Assembly (NCBI GenBank): GCA_016930735.1
Contig: JAFGGF010000224.1
Coordinates: forward strand, 1-6,099
From: Prolixibacteraceae bacterium
Lineage (GTDB): Bacteria; Bacteroidota; Bacteroidia; Bacteroidales; Prolixibacteraceae
Reading direction: 5' to 3'
DNA length: 6,099 nt
Notes under the pieces: model-generated
The model's input: only the letters and a program-made list of their open reading frames with translations
Told to the model about the DNA's origin: nothing
The model's database searches: none
In this document: positions 1 through 6,099 of the stretch, one piece after another
How positions within the stretch are numbered: position 1 is the stretch's first letter
Layout of the letters: each line of letters opens with the position of its first letter
Position numbers and translations under genes: made by a program

Positions 1-661
1 CGCAAACCATATTGTAAAGGCCCCAGTGTTCACCTTCGAGCAATGCTTTTACATTCAAAGCAAAATCGTGAGTATATGTCGGAGTTCCTAGTTTATCATC
101 AACAATAAACAGGCTCTTTTTCCCGCTTTTTATTTGTTTCAGGATTTTATGGATGAACTTTTTATCCTTTTTCGGGCCACCACCCATCATCCAACCAGGG
201 CGGCAAACCAGATACCTTTTTGCATTGTTCAGCACATATCTTTCACCCAGGTATTTTGAACGGGCATAAACACCCAGAGGGTTGGGCTGGTCCCAGTCGT
301 CATACAATTCCTTATTGCCATCGAAAATACCCGCAGTACTGATATACAATAAAGGTATATCAAGTTTATTGGCAATATCAACAGCCTGTTCAACACTTAA
401 GGTATTGGTCAGATAGGTTTCATCGCGGTTTAATTCGCAAAATTCCAGGTCAGTATAGGCTCCGAGATGAAACAGGTAATCAGGTTTGAATTCCTCAACA
501 TCCTCACGGTATGAGTCAAAGTCCCTGAAATCGAGGAATGACAGCCATTTTTCATTTACGTCTTTGTCTGTACATTTAATGGTGTAATCGTTTTTGAATT
601 GCCTGTAAAATGCTTCACCTAACATTCCACCACATCCGGCAATGTAAATTTTCTTTTTCAT
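1..661 (-). CDS. RmlD-like NAD(P)-dependent sugar-nucleotide reductase/epimerase, C-terminus cut off
   Basis: This is an extended short-chain dehydrogenase/reductase acting on a nucleotide-linked sugar, closest in motif layout to RmlD (dTDP-4-dehydrorhamnose reductase). About 220 residues are visible; RmlD proteins are usually near 290-300, so roughly a quarter is missing past position 1. The start is the ATG at 661-659, beginning MKKKIYIAGCGGMLG. Visible motifs are the Rossmann glycine loop GCGGMLG (residues 9-15), HLGAYTDLEFCE (65-76, like the RmlD AYT..D..E segment), STAGIFDG (108-115), the catalytic YxxxK as YARSK (132-136), RPGWMMGGG (154-162) and GTPTYTHDFA (192-201, matching the RmlD GSPTYARDLA region). 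Thr109, Tyr132 and Lys136 are the inferred catalytic triad. Oddly, the usual STDYVFDG reads STAGIFDG, so the exact substrate is uncertain. It follows the glycosyltransferases after a 104-nt gap and probably supplies a donor sugar. The fold is near certain; the specific reaction is not. Confidence 0.9.
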   Translation of the reverse strand, partial: MKKKIYIAGCGGMLGEAFYRQFKNDYTIKCTDKDVNEKWLSFLDFRDFDSYREDVEEFKPDYLFHLGAYTDLEFCELNRDETYLTNTLSVEQAVDIANKLDIPLLYISTAGIFDGNKELYDDWDQPNPLGVYARSKYLGERYVLNNAKRYLVCRPGWMMGGGPKKDKKFIHKILKQIKSGKKSLFIVDDKLGTPTYTHDFALNVKALLEGEHWGLYNMVC

Positions 662-765
662 TTTAATCGTTGACTAAGTTGTTTAGGAAGAGTACCCTAA
701 TTCGCAAGTACCCTTTGTAATTCTATATTATTTATTTATTGTTAACAGATTTTGTCAAAGAAGGT
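662..765. other. 104-nt intergenic spacer before the RmlD-like gene
   Basis: This is the only gap in the window longer than 33 nt. It is very AT-rich. On the minus strand a TTGACA (758-753) could be a -35 box, but no good -10 hexamer follows at the right distance, and no clear Bacteroidota TAnnTTTG element is present. A weak six-pair stem (TTGACA with TGTTAA, positions 758-742, including one G-T pair) has no G/C core or U-run and does not look like an intrinsic terminator. The spacer could hold a promoter for the reductase gene or be simple read-through sequence. Confidence 0.4.
691..714. repeat. Short direct repeat AGTACCCT x2, 16-nt period
   Basis: The octamer AGTACCCT occurs at 691-698 and again at 707-714 inside the spacer upstream of the RmlD-like gene. 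On the transcribed strand it reads AGGGTACT twice. Two direct copies 16 nt apart could be a regulator or upstream promoter site. A repeat this short can also arise by chance in 104 nt, so support is weak. Confidence 0.25.
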
Positions 766-1950
766 TTATCCTGAATAATAATTCAACAATTCGTTATAAT
801 ACCTTTCCGAGTTAAATTTCTTTTTGGCGGTTTCAGAGATATGTAAATATATGTAATTTTCGTTTTTCATCATCTTTATTATTGATTCCTGAAGGCTATG
901 AACATCTCCTGGTTTAAACAGTGACCCGTTTTCTCCCGGTGAAATTAATTCAGGAATTCCTCCAATTTCTGCACCTAAAACAGGTGTTCCAACTGCAAAT
1001 GATTCAATAATGCTTAGAGGATTATTTTCATAACATTCTGAAGGGAGGACCATAAACTTTGCTTTCCCTAATATTGTTTTTATTTCATTCCATGGCTGGA
1101 ATCCCAGGAATTTTATATTTTTATTACTGAACGTATTCTTTAACGTATTTTTAAGTGGTCCGTCACCTATTATTTTTAAATTGAACTGAGGTAGCCTGGA
1201 GGCAGCTTTTAAAAGCGTTTTTATCCCTTTTTCTTCCGATAACCTTCCAAGGTAAACATAGTAGTTTTCTTTTTCAGGAAAAGGAACGAAATTTTTATTA
1301 TCAGCAAAATTGTAAATATGATTGAATTTGGAAGGATTAAAACCTGCTTCTGTCATTTTGTTTTTTAAAAAAACTGAAGGAGCAATAAATCCTGTTGTAT
1401 ATTTTTCAAGTTTCTTACGTGTCCATTTTAACGCTTCAATATAACCAAGGATACTTCCGCCAAGGCTGTTTTTAATACATTTATGCCTGATTACATTTTT
1501 TTTATCAAGCAAACATTTTTCGCAGGGCTTTCCTTCTCTTAACATTGAATATGCCGGGCAAATCAGTTTAAAATCATGCAGTGTCCAGAAAACAGGAATA
1601 CCTTTTTTAAACGATTCTTCAGCTATTACAGGTGAAAGTTGAGTATGAATGTTCTGTAAATGAACCAGGTCGGGTTTAAATTCATCGATAAGCCTGTTCC
1701 ATTTTAATTTCACCTCAGGTGAATAAACCGGACGTAATAAAGCTTTTTTTAAATTTGAATTTTCTGTTTTGTTATAACCAACCTGCGAAGGCCAGAAGCG
1801 GTTGTATTCATTAACAATATTTTCAGGATGCTGCATGCTGAAAACCGCTACTTCGTGCCCTTTTTCTTCAAGCAATTGCTTCAGTGCAATGGTGTGTACA
1901 CAATCGCCACCCTTTGGATAGAAAAATTTATTTGCTATTAAAATTTTCAT
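766..1950 (-). CDS. GT4 family glycosyltransferase with four-cysteine insert
   Basis: This is a cytoplasmic GT-B fold retaining glycosyltransferase (family 4) that would transfer a sugar from a nucleotide donor to a lipid-linked glycan; donor and acceptor cannot be read from sequence. The protein has 394 residues when started at the ATG at 1950-1948 (MKILIANKFFYPKGG). Visible are the N-terminal glycine loop (G14-G15), PDLVHLQNIH (93-102), TLHDFKLICP (123-132), the C-terminal domain entry YLGRLSEEKGI (233-243), IGDGPL (261-266), the EX7E motif ENNPLSIIE (E308 and E316), and GGIPELI followed by GENG (330-342). Cysteines 131, 143, 146 and 158 form a CX11CX2CX11C pattern after the HD motif, a possible metal or structural site, and I recall similar clusters in a subgroup of GT4 enzymes. 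The frame stays open upstream to a TTG at 2046, but that would overlap the preceding gene by 77 nt and lacks a ribosome site, so it was rejected. The gene lies 19 nt after the previous stop. Confidence 0.93.
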   Translation of the reverse strand: MKILIANKFFYPKGGDCVHTIALKQLLEEKGHEVAVFSMQHPENIVNEYNRFWPSQVGYNKTENSNLKKALLRPVYSPEVKLKWNRLIDEFKPDLVHLQNIHTQLSPVIAEESFKKGIPVFWTLHDFKLICPAYSMLREGKPCEKCLLDKKNVIRHKCIKNSLGGSILGYIEALKWTRKKLEKYTTGFIAPSVFLKNKMTEAGFNPSKFNHIYNFADNKNFVPFPEKENYYVYLGRLSEEKGIKTLLKAASRLPQFNLKIIGDGPLKNTLKNTFSNKNIKFLGFQPWNEIKTILGKAKFMVLPSECYENNPLSIIESFAVGTPVLGAEIGGIPELISPGENGSLFKPGDVHSLQESIIKMMKNENYIYLHISETAKKKFNSERYYNELLNYYSG

Positions 1951-1956
1951 TGAATA

Positions 1957-1960
1957 CCTG
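1957..1960 (-). promoter_or_regulatory. Shine-Dalgarno-like CAGG that decides the GT4 start at 1950
   Basis: On the minus strand CAGG sits 6 nt before the ATG at 1950, inside the 19-nt gap after the preceding stop codon. The alternative TTG start at 2046 has only an A/T-rich leader. Together with the family-typical N-terminus MKILIANKF at 1950, this supports the shorter protein. Confidence 0.5.
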
Positions 1961-1969
1961 AAAAAGTAC

Positions 1970-3079
1970 TTATCGGGACGAAATGGCTTTATAATAAAGT
2001 TGTTCGTGTTCGGAAGCACATTTTTCGATCGTAAAATTATTTTCAAAATAATTTATCAGTTTCTCTTTATTAATGGCATCTGAATTATCCAGGTATTTTT
2101 TTACAGCCTGATAATATGACTCTTCATCAGTACCGGAAGATAAATAACCGTTTTCTCCATCAGTAATAATATCTTTTATGCCACCAACCGGAGTACAAAC
2201 CGGAACACAACCACATGCCAATGCTTCAAATAAGGTTATTGGCATCCCTTCGTGCCTCGAACTGAGGCAGAATGCATCGGTAGCACAAAAATAGTCTGCA
2301 ACATTATTTTTCGAGCCTAAAAAATAAATCCCTTTTTTAGCCTTCTTTTTCAATTCAATTGCTTTCTCCGAATCGAATCCAACACCAATTATTAAAAGGG
2401 CAATTTGTTTACCTTCATTTATCAGCCTGTTAAAAACATCGATCAGCATAGTATGGTTTTTTTGTTTTTCATCGTAGCGTGTAACATGAACAAAAACCCT
2501 GTTGTTCGAAACTTCTTTTAATGATTCTATTTCATTTTGAACATGGATATAATTATTGCTTTTTTCCGGAGTTTTCCTTCCATTATAAATAAGGGTTGAA
2601 TTATCAAGCTTGTAGAATTTATTGTAAGACTCCCTACTTTGATCTGAAATTGTAACCGGATGGAAAATGTTCCATTTGTATAAAAGCCTTCTTGGAATTT
2701 TTAAATATTTTACTGAACAATCTGCTTCTGCATCGTTATGAATCGTATGGAAATATTTGGTTTTTCGGTTAAAAAAAGCATAAAAGGCAGTGTGAAAAAA
2801 CACATATAAATGGCAGTGAACGATATCCGGTTTTATTTGTTTTAGTGTTTTGTAAAGTTTAATTACGTCTTTAAGTTTTAATCCTCTTTTTAATTTAAGG
2901 TTTATATAAGTTACCCTTGAAGAAAGTTCGGGGAGAAGGAATGTATTTTTCACCTCAGAATCATCCTTAAAAGTAATCAGGAATACCTCATGGTTTACTG
3001 ACAGTTCGTTTAATAATTCAACCACCAGTTTTTCCGCTCCACCCTGTTCGAGTGAATTGATAATTTTAACAATTTTCAT
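1970..3079 (-). CDS. GT4 family glycosyltransferase
   Basis: This is a 369-residue GT-B glycosyltransferase of family 4, near the usual length of 360-390, predicted to add one sugar to the growing repeat unit on the cytoplasmic side of the membrane. The N-terminus MKIVKIINSLEQGGAEKLV carries the classic GGAE loop (13-16). Next come KPDIVHCHLY (83-92), HTIHND (111-116) and the linker IYNGR (164-168). The nucleotide-sugar domain has VTRYDEKQKNH (199-209), IGVG (231-234), FLGSKNNVADYF (253-264), an intact EX7E motif EGMPITLFE (E277 and E285), and the closing VGGIKDIITDGENGYL (298-313). The ATG start at 3079-3077 has a good AGGA site 6 nt upstream. The gene lies 12 nt after the previous stop and is probably translationally coupled to it. 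Among the three GT4 genes here this is the most canonical. Donor and linkage are unknown. Confidence 0.95.
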   Translation of the reverse strand: MKIVKIINSLEQGGAEKLVVELLNELSVNHEVFLITFKDDSEVKNTFLLPELSSRVTYINLKLKRGLKLKDVIKLYKTLKQIKPDIVHCHLYVFFHTAFYAFFNRKTKYFHTIHNDAEADCSVKYLKIPRRLLYKWNIFHPVTISDQSRESYNKFYKLDNSTLIYNGRKTPEKSNNYIHVQNEIESLKEVSNNRVFVHVTRYDEKQKNHTMLIDVFNRLINEGKQIALLIIGVGFDSEKAIELKKKAKKGIYFLGSKNNVADYFCATDAFCLSSRHEGMPITLFEALACGCVPVCTPVGGIKDIITDGENGYLSSGTDEESYYQAVKKYLDNSDAINKEKLINYFENNFTIEKCASEHEQLYYKAISSR

Positions 3080-3085
3080 ATATAA

Positions 3086-3089
3086 TCCT
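3086..3089 (-). promoter_or_regulatory. Ribosome binding site AGGA for the middle GT4 gene
   Basis: AGGA lies on the minus strand 6 nt before the ATG at 3079, wholly inside the 12-nt gap between two glycosyltransferase genes. It is the clearest Shine-Dalgarno sequence in the window; the other genes have weak or A/T-rich leaders, as is common in Bacteroidota. Confidence 0.55.
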
Positions 3090-3091
3090 GA

Positions 3092-4255
3092 TTATTTAAA
3101 AATAACATTAGAATAGATTTTTATTAATTCTTCGGCACGGGCATCCCAACTGTGGCTGCCTTCAAAATATTGTTTTTTAATATTTTCCTTTAAAGTATTT
3201 AGTTTAGTGCGGTCGGTTAAAAGTTTTTTAATTGCTTCTGAAAGTTGTTTTACATTCCTTGCCCCAACCAATATTCCTGTAACATTGTTTTCTACCATTT
3301 CGGCAAGGCCTCCTACGTTTGTAGCAATTACCGGTTTGCAAAAAGCGTAAGCTGTCATAATAACACCGCTTTGAGTCGCATCAGTATAAGGACAAACAAC
3401 CAGCTCGTTTGCCTGCAGCAGTTCAACCAGCTTTTCAGTTGAAATAAACTGGTTAATAATTTCGAAATTTTCTGAATCTTCAAGGTCTGTAACATCGAAC
3501 CAGAATTCTCCCTTTCCGGCAATTGTCAGTTTGATATCAGGGATGTCTTCCTGAAGTTTTTTTACTGCCTGAATCAGGTAATCTATACCTTTATACTTCG
3601 ATATCCTGCCAAAAAAAAGAATATTGTTTGTACCTGTTTTTTGTTGTTCAGGTTTTGCATATTTGCTCAGGTAAGTATATGGGCCCAGTGAAGAAGAATA
3701 AATATCTGATTTATTAAAATTGTTACTTCTGATAAATTCTTCCCGTTGCGTAAAATTGAGCAATATTTTTTTCTTAATAAATGAATAATTCAGTTTTCGT
3801 AGCAGAAAATCGCGATAGCTGTTTTCACCTGAGTGCGGAAACGGATCGTGAATAGTCTGAATAATTGGTTTCCTGTTTTGTAACAATAATTTCAGAAAAT
3901 GAAAAGTCAGGAAATTATTGCAATGGATAATATCCGGGTCAAGGTTTTTTACCAGGTCAGTTATTTGATTTTGTAATTTAATATTTGAAATAGCGTACGT
4001 TTTTTTTGATGTGCGGCAAATAACTGCAGTTTTATCAAGTTGAAGGAAATCGCTGAAATCGTTGAATTCATTGATTAAACTTGCCTGAAAAATCCCTGCT
4101 GATTCCGGAAGATTCTCTATTGTGAGGGCAGGAGAATTTAAAGCATAAATCTGTAAATCGAACAAATAATAAAGATCCACCTTTTTCGACAGGCTCTGCA
4201 CCAATGACAGGTCCATATCGAAAAAATAAGGTTGCGATATATAAAGTACTTTCAT
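3092..4255 (-). CDS. GT4-like glycosyltransferase lacking the EX7E glutamates
   Basis: This is a 387-residue GT-B glycosyltransferase assigned to family 4 by fold and motif order. The N-terminal domain starts MKVLYISQPYFFD and contains LDPDIIHCNNFLT (105-117) and the acceptor-side motif TIHDPFPHSGE (134-144). The C-terminal domain begins FFGRISKYKGIDYLI (214-228), then LTIAGKGEF (243-251), VVCPYTDATQSGVI (286-299), KPVIATNVGGLAEMV (307-321) and NNVTGILV (323-330). Aligning on the invariant VGG, the two glutamates of the usual EX7E motif correspond to Ala293 and Thr301, so both are absent; the segment ATQSGVI replaces them. I recall this variant in a recognisable GT4 subgroup, so it is probably an active enzyme and not a decayed one. 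The ATG at 4255-4253 follows the previous stop by 23 nt with only a weak ribosome site (CAGACTAATA before ATG). Donor, acceptor and linkage cannot be told from sequence. Confidence 0.93.
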   Translation of the reverse strand: MKVLYISQPYFFDMDLSLVQSLSKKVDLYYLFDLQIYALNSPALTIENLPESAGIFQASLINEFNDFSDFLQLDKTAVICRTSKKTYAISNIKLQNQITDLVKNLDPDIIHCNNFLTFHFLKLLLQNRKPIIQTIHDPFPHSGENSYRDFLLRKLNYSFIKKKILLNFTQREEFIRSNNFNKSDIYSSSLGPYTYLSKYAKPEQQKTGTNNILFFGRISKYKGIDYLIQAVKKLQEDIPDIKLTIAGKGEFWFDVTDLEDSENFEIINQFISTEKLVELLQANELVVCPYTDATQSGVIMTAYAFCKPVIATNVGGLAEMVENNVTGILVGARNVKQLSEAIKKLLTDRTKLNTLKENIKKQYFEGSHSWDARAEELIKIYSNVIFK

Positions 4256-4278
4256 TATTAGTCTGTTTCAGGCTATAA

Positions 4279-5514
4279 TCAGGCAAGAGCCTCTTTACGT
4301 GTGACTAAGTTTTTCAGGAAATCAATCATTTTTTCCCGGTTTTTCTCCCTGATATAAATTCTTTGAAAAATATAAATTGCAAATACTGTAGCAATTAAAT
4401 AGTTATAACTGAACATGTTGTCTGAAGTCAAACATGTAAACAGTAAGAACCAGATATAATATTTCAGGTACAGGTAATTTTCAGGAACCTTGTATCGGAA
4501 ACTTTTATACCAGATCATCAGGTATGCAGCAATCGCAAAAATTCCGAATAAGATATAAACCGCCACTATACCAACGTCTGTCAGGTAATAATCTTTTGTA
4601 TATGCCAGGTTGTAATGTGCTTTTCCATAGTCGGTTTTATCGCCATAGGGGAAACCATTCCCCAGTATTCGTGTGATCATATCAGGGGAAAATTCTGTTA
4701 AATAATATTTTGCCATTTTTACCCTGATATATTCACTTCCCTGCGAAACCGTTTCTTCCTGAACTCCCTTTAATCCTTTTATAATAGAAAGGTTTGATGT
4801 GCTTACAAAAACAATAACAGCAAGGAATGTAAAGACAATAACTGCTTTTTTTACATAGTCGAGTTTTCGTGTAATATGTAATAAGTAAATAAATAAAATG
4901 GTCGCAATTAACTGCCTTGTTACCTGTAACACCGGAACAAGTAATCCGATTAAAGCTATGGGTGCCCAGATTAATTTATTGGTGTTTTTTAATGTCAGCC
5001 TGTTTAATGCTATAAAAACACCCAGGAAAAATATTCCGCTACCCGGGAAAATAATTCTTACGATTCCCCTGTCGACTGCAAATGATTCATGTACGCCAAA
5101 ATAAACTTTTCCTGAATTTAACAGCTGGAAAATGTATAATACGAAATAAATACCGGTATAAACAAGGGCAATGTTTTCAACGGTTTTAATACGGATTTGA
5201 GCTTTTAACATGTAGAAAACAAATATCCAGAGCATAAACGGGACTGTTGCTTTAATGCTGTCAACAAATCCCTGATTCCATGACAAATAGGTAGTTAATA
5301 TCGAAATTGCCATTGAAACAATCAGAAGTAATACCGGAAAAATAAATCCTTCCCATTTGATAAATACGAACGGAATTGAAACGGCAATTGCAATAAGCCC
5401 GAAAAAAAATTGCGCATACCTACCCACATTTTCTGGAAGGAAAGTTGCCTCAAAAAAGTTAAATGAAGCAGCAATTAAAATAAAAATAAACAGTATCTGG
5501 ATATGTCGTTTCAC
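4279..5514 (-). CDS. O-antigen polymerase/ligase-like (Wzy/WaaL) polytopic membrane protein, GTG start
   Basis: This is a 411-residue inner-membrane protein predicted to polymerise lipid-linked repeat units (Wzy role) or ligate the chain (WaaL role) on the periplasmic face. Hydrophobic segments occur near residues 5-21, 33-51, 57-76, 90-104, 113-133, 150-171, 179-197, 200-213, 222-240, 310-335, 346-362 and 367-385, giving about 10-12 membrane spans. A long polar loop at about 241-309, likely periplasmic, contains ILGNGFPYGD (283-292), resembling the GNGF/GxGF signature common in the O-antigen ligase/polymerase superfamily. VTRQLIATILF (198-208) and LTSDNMFSYNYLIA (362-375) also fit that superfamily. 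Such proteins diverge strongly, so topology and context carry much of the call. The start is GTG at 5514-5512; there is no ATG in frame before about residue 68, and the in-frame upstream stop is at 5550-5548. Its place among glycosyltransferases favours Wzy over WaaL. Confidence 0.85.
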   Translation of the reverse strand: MKRHIQILFIFILIAASFNFFEATFLPENVGRYAQFFFGLIAIAVSIPFVFIKWEGFIFPVLLLIVSMAISILTTYLSWNQGFVDSIKATVPFMLWIFVFYMLKAQIRIKTVENIALVYTGIYFVLYIFQLLNSGKVYFGVHESFAVDRGIVRIIFPGSGIFFLGVFIALNRLTLKNTNKLIWAPIALIGLLVPVLQVTRQLIATILFIYLLHITRKLDYVKKAVIVFTFLAVIVFVSTSNLSIIKGLKGVQEETVSQGSEYIRVKMAKYYLTEFSPDMITRILGNGFPYGDKTDYGKAHYNLAYTKDYYLTDVGIVAVYILFGIFAIAAYLMIWYKSFRYKVPENYLYLKYYIWFLLFTCLTSDNMFSYNYLIATVFAIYIFQRIYIREKNREKMIDFLKNLVTRKEALA

Positions 5515-5547
5515 GGTATTTTTTTCTGATAAAATTTCCGGTAGATT

Positions 5548-6099
5548 TTATTTCCGATTGAATAACCGTCCTGCTTTGTGTTTAAAATATTTTAATACCG
5601 AAAGCAGAATTTCTTTATTAGTAATGTTAAATTGTTTTTTAATCATGATCCATCTGAAAATTTTCAGAAGGTTGTCTTTCTTATACGAATCGGTTAGTGC
5701 TTCCACCAGGCTGTTTTTTTTATATTCAGGATAAAAATAAATAATCTGTTCTTTTACAATTTTGTCGTTATTGTTATTTGGCTTTATTTCGAGAAATGAA
5801 TTTAACCATTCTGTAAATCCTTTAAATGCCTGAAGTTTTTTTTCCGGATCGCCGGATGATGAAATAGATTCCGGTGATCTGCGGAAACAAAGTAAAGTTT
5901 CCGAAGTATATGCAATTCCCTTTTCTACAGCAGCAATAAATGATGTTACATCATCGGAAAACCAAGCAAGTGGTAATTCATAAAAACCATTGTTCTTTTT
6001 CAGTTCATTTGTATTATAAACAAAATCGGAAATAAACTGGAGCCTGTAACCATTTATCCTGTGCCAGATATTATCGTAAACACTTTCAAATTCAGGGCA
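5548..6099 (-). CDS. GT2 family glycosyltransferase, C-terminal fragment (N-terminus beyond window)
   Basis: This frame is open from the window edge to a TAA at 5550-5548 and gives the last 183 residues of a protein beginning CPEFESVYDNIWHRINGY. It looks like the C-terminal part of a GT-A fold family 2 glycosyltransferase. The segment LPLAWFSDDVTSFIAAVEKGI (fragment residues 42-62) fits the acidic acceptor-side motif that holds the catalytic base in GT2 enzymes. It is followed by ETLLCFRRSPESISSSGD (67-84), the usual FR.S..SISSSG segment of Bacteroidota GT2 proteins. After this comes a charged, mainly helical tail ending HKAGRLFNRK. The N-terminal nucleotide-binding half with its DXD motif is outside the window, so activity cannot be judged. 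It is the first visible gene of the operon and ends 33 nt before the polymerase-like gene. Confidence 0.85.
   Translation of the reverse strand, partial: CPEFESVYDNIWHRINGYRLQFISDFVYNTNELKKNNGFYELPLAWFSDDVTSFIAAVEKGIAYTSETLLCFRRSPESISSSGDPEKKLQAFKGFTEWLNSFLEIKPNNNNDKIVKEQIIYFYPEYKKNSLVEALTDSYKKDNLLKIFRWIMIKKQFNITNKEILLSVLKYFKHKAGRLFNRK

Noticed and set aside
742..758. Possible hairpin (TTGACA pairing with TGTTAA) downstream of the last GT4 gene
   Set aside because: The six-pair stem is A/T-rich, includes a G-T pair, and has no U-tract after it, so it does not qualify as an intrinsic terminator.
721..758. Sigma-70-like or Bacteroidota-type promoter on the minus strand
   Set aside because: TTGACA is present, but hexamers 16-18 nt downstream match TATAAT poorly and no TAnnTTTG element follows, so no promoter is called.
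3245..3442. Plus-strand open frame of 65 residues
   Set aside because: It lies wholly antisense to the GT4-like gene at 3092-4255 and shows no domain, ribosome site or plausible composition.
4068..4286. Minus-strand open frame of 72 residues
   Set aside because: It overlaps the N-terminal part of the GT4-like gene in another frame. The GT4 frame has clear family motifs; this one has none.
4898..5104. Plus-strand open frame of 68 residues
   Set aside because: It is antisense to the membrane protein gene and has no recognisable features.
5357..5734. Plus-strand open frame of 125 residues
   Set aside because: It runs antisense across the end of the GT2 gene, the 33-nt gap and the start of the membrane protein gene. 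Its sequence looks like a reversed reading of those genes, with no domain.
1..6099. High frequency of CAGG/CCTG across the window, considered as a possible uptake or chromosome-organisation word
   Set aside because: On the coding strand many copies fall in ordinary Leu (CTG) and Pro (CCT) codons such as TAC CTG and CCT GAA, so codon use is a sufficient explanation. A genome-wide count would be needed to claim more.

Overview
The window is a stretch of a surface-polysaccharide (O-antigen, capsule or exopolysaccharide) biosynthesis locus. All six genes lie on the minus strand and are transcribed from high to low coordinates. In transcription order they are: the C-terminal part of a family 2 glycosyltransferase (6099 down to 5548, cut by the window edge), a multi-pass O-antigen polymerase/ligase-like membrane protein (5514 to 4279, GTG start), three GT-B fold family 4 glycosyltransferases (4255 to 3092, 3079 to 1970, 1950 to 766), and an RmlD-like short-chain dehydrogenase/reductase (661 to 2, C-terminus cut by the window edge).

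Spacing suggests one operon. The first five genes are separated by only 33, 23, 12 and 19 nt, with no terminator-like hairpin between them. The only larger gap is 104 nt (662-765), before the reductase gene. No RNA gene, mobile element, CRISPR array or attachment site is visible, and the plus strand carries only chance antisense frames.

The likely organism is a member of the Bacteroidota. This is an inference from AT-rich sequence, weak Shine-Dalgarno signals with A/T-rich leaders, and the style of the GT2 C-terminus (SDDVTSF followed by FRRSPESISSSGD). It cannot be narrowed to a genus from this window.

Working model: the glycosyltransferases add successive sugars to a lipid-linked repeat unit on the cytoplasmic face of the inner membrane. 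The polytopic protein polymerises (Wzy-like) or ligates (WaaL-like) the flipped units on the periplasmic face. The RmlD-like enzyme probably makes or finishes a deoxysugar nucleotide donor. No flippase (Wzx), initiating phosphoglycosyl transferase, chain-length regulator or other sugar-nucleotide gene is present, so the locus must extend beyond one or both ends. I see no strong case for a novel system. The points most worth checking are a GT4 enzyme lacking the usual EX7E glutamates, a GT4 enzyme with a four-cysteine insert, an atypical active-site motif in the RmlD-like enzyme, and two start-codon decisions.
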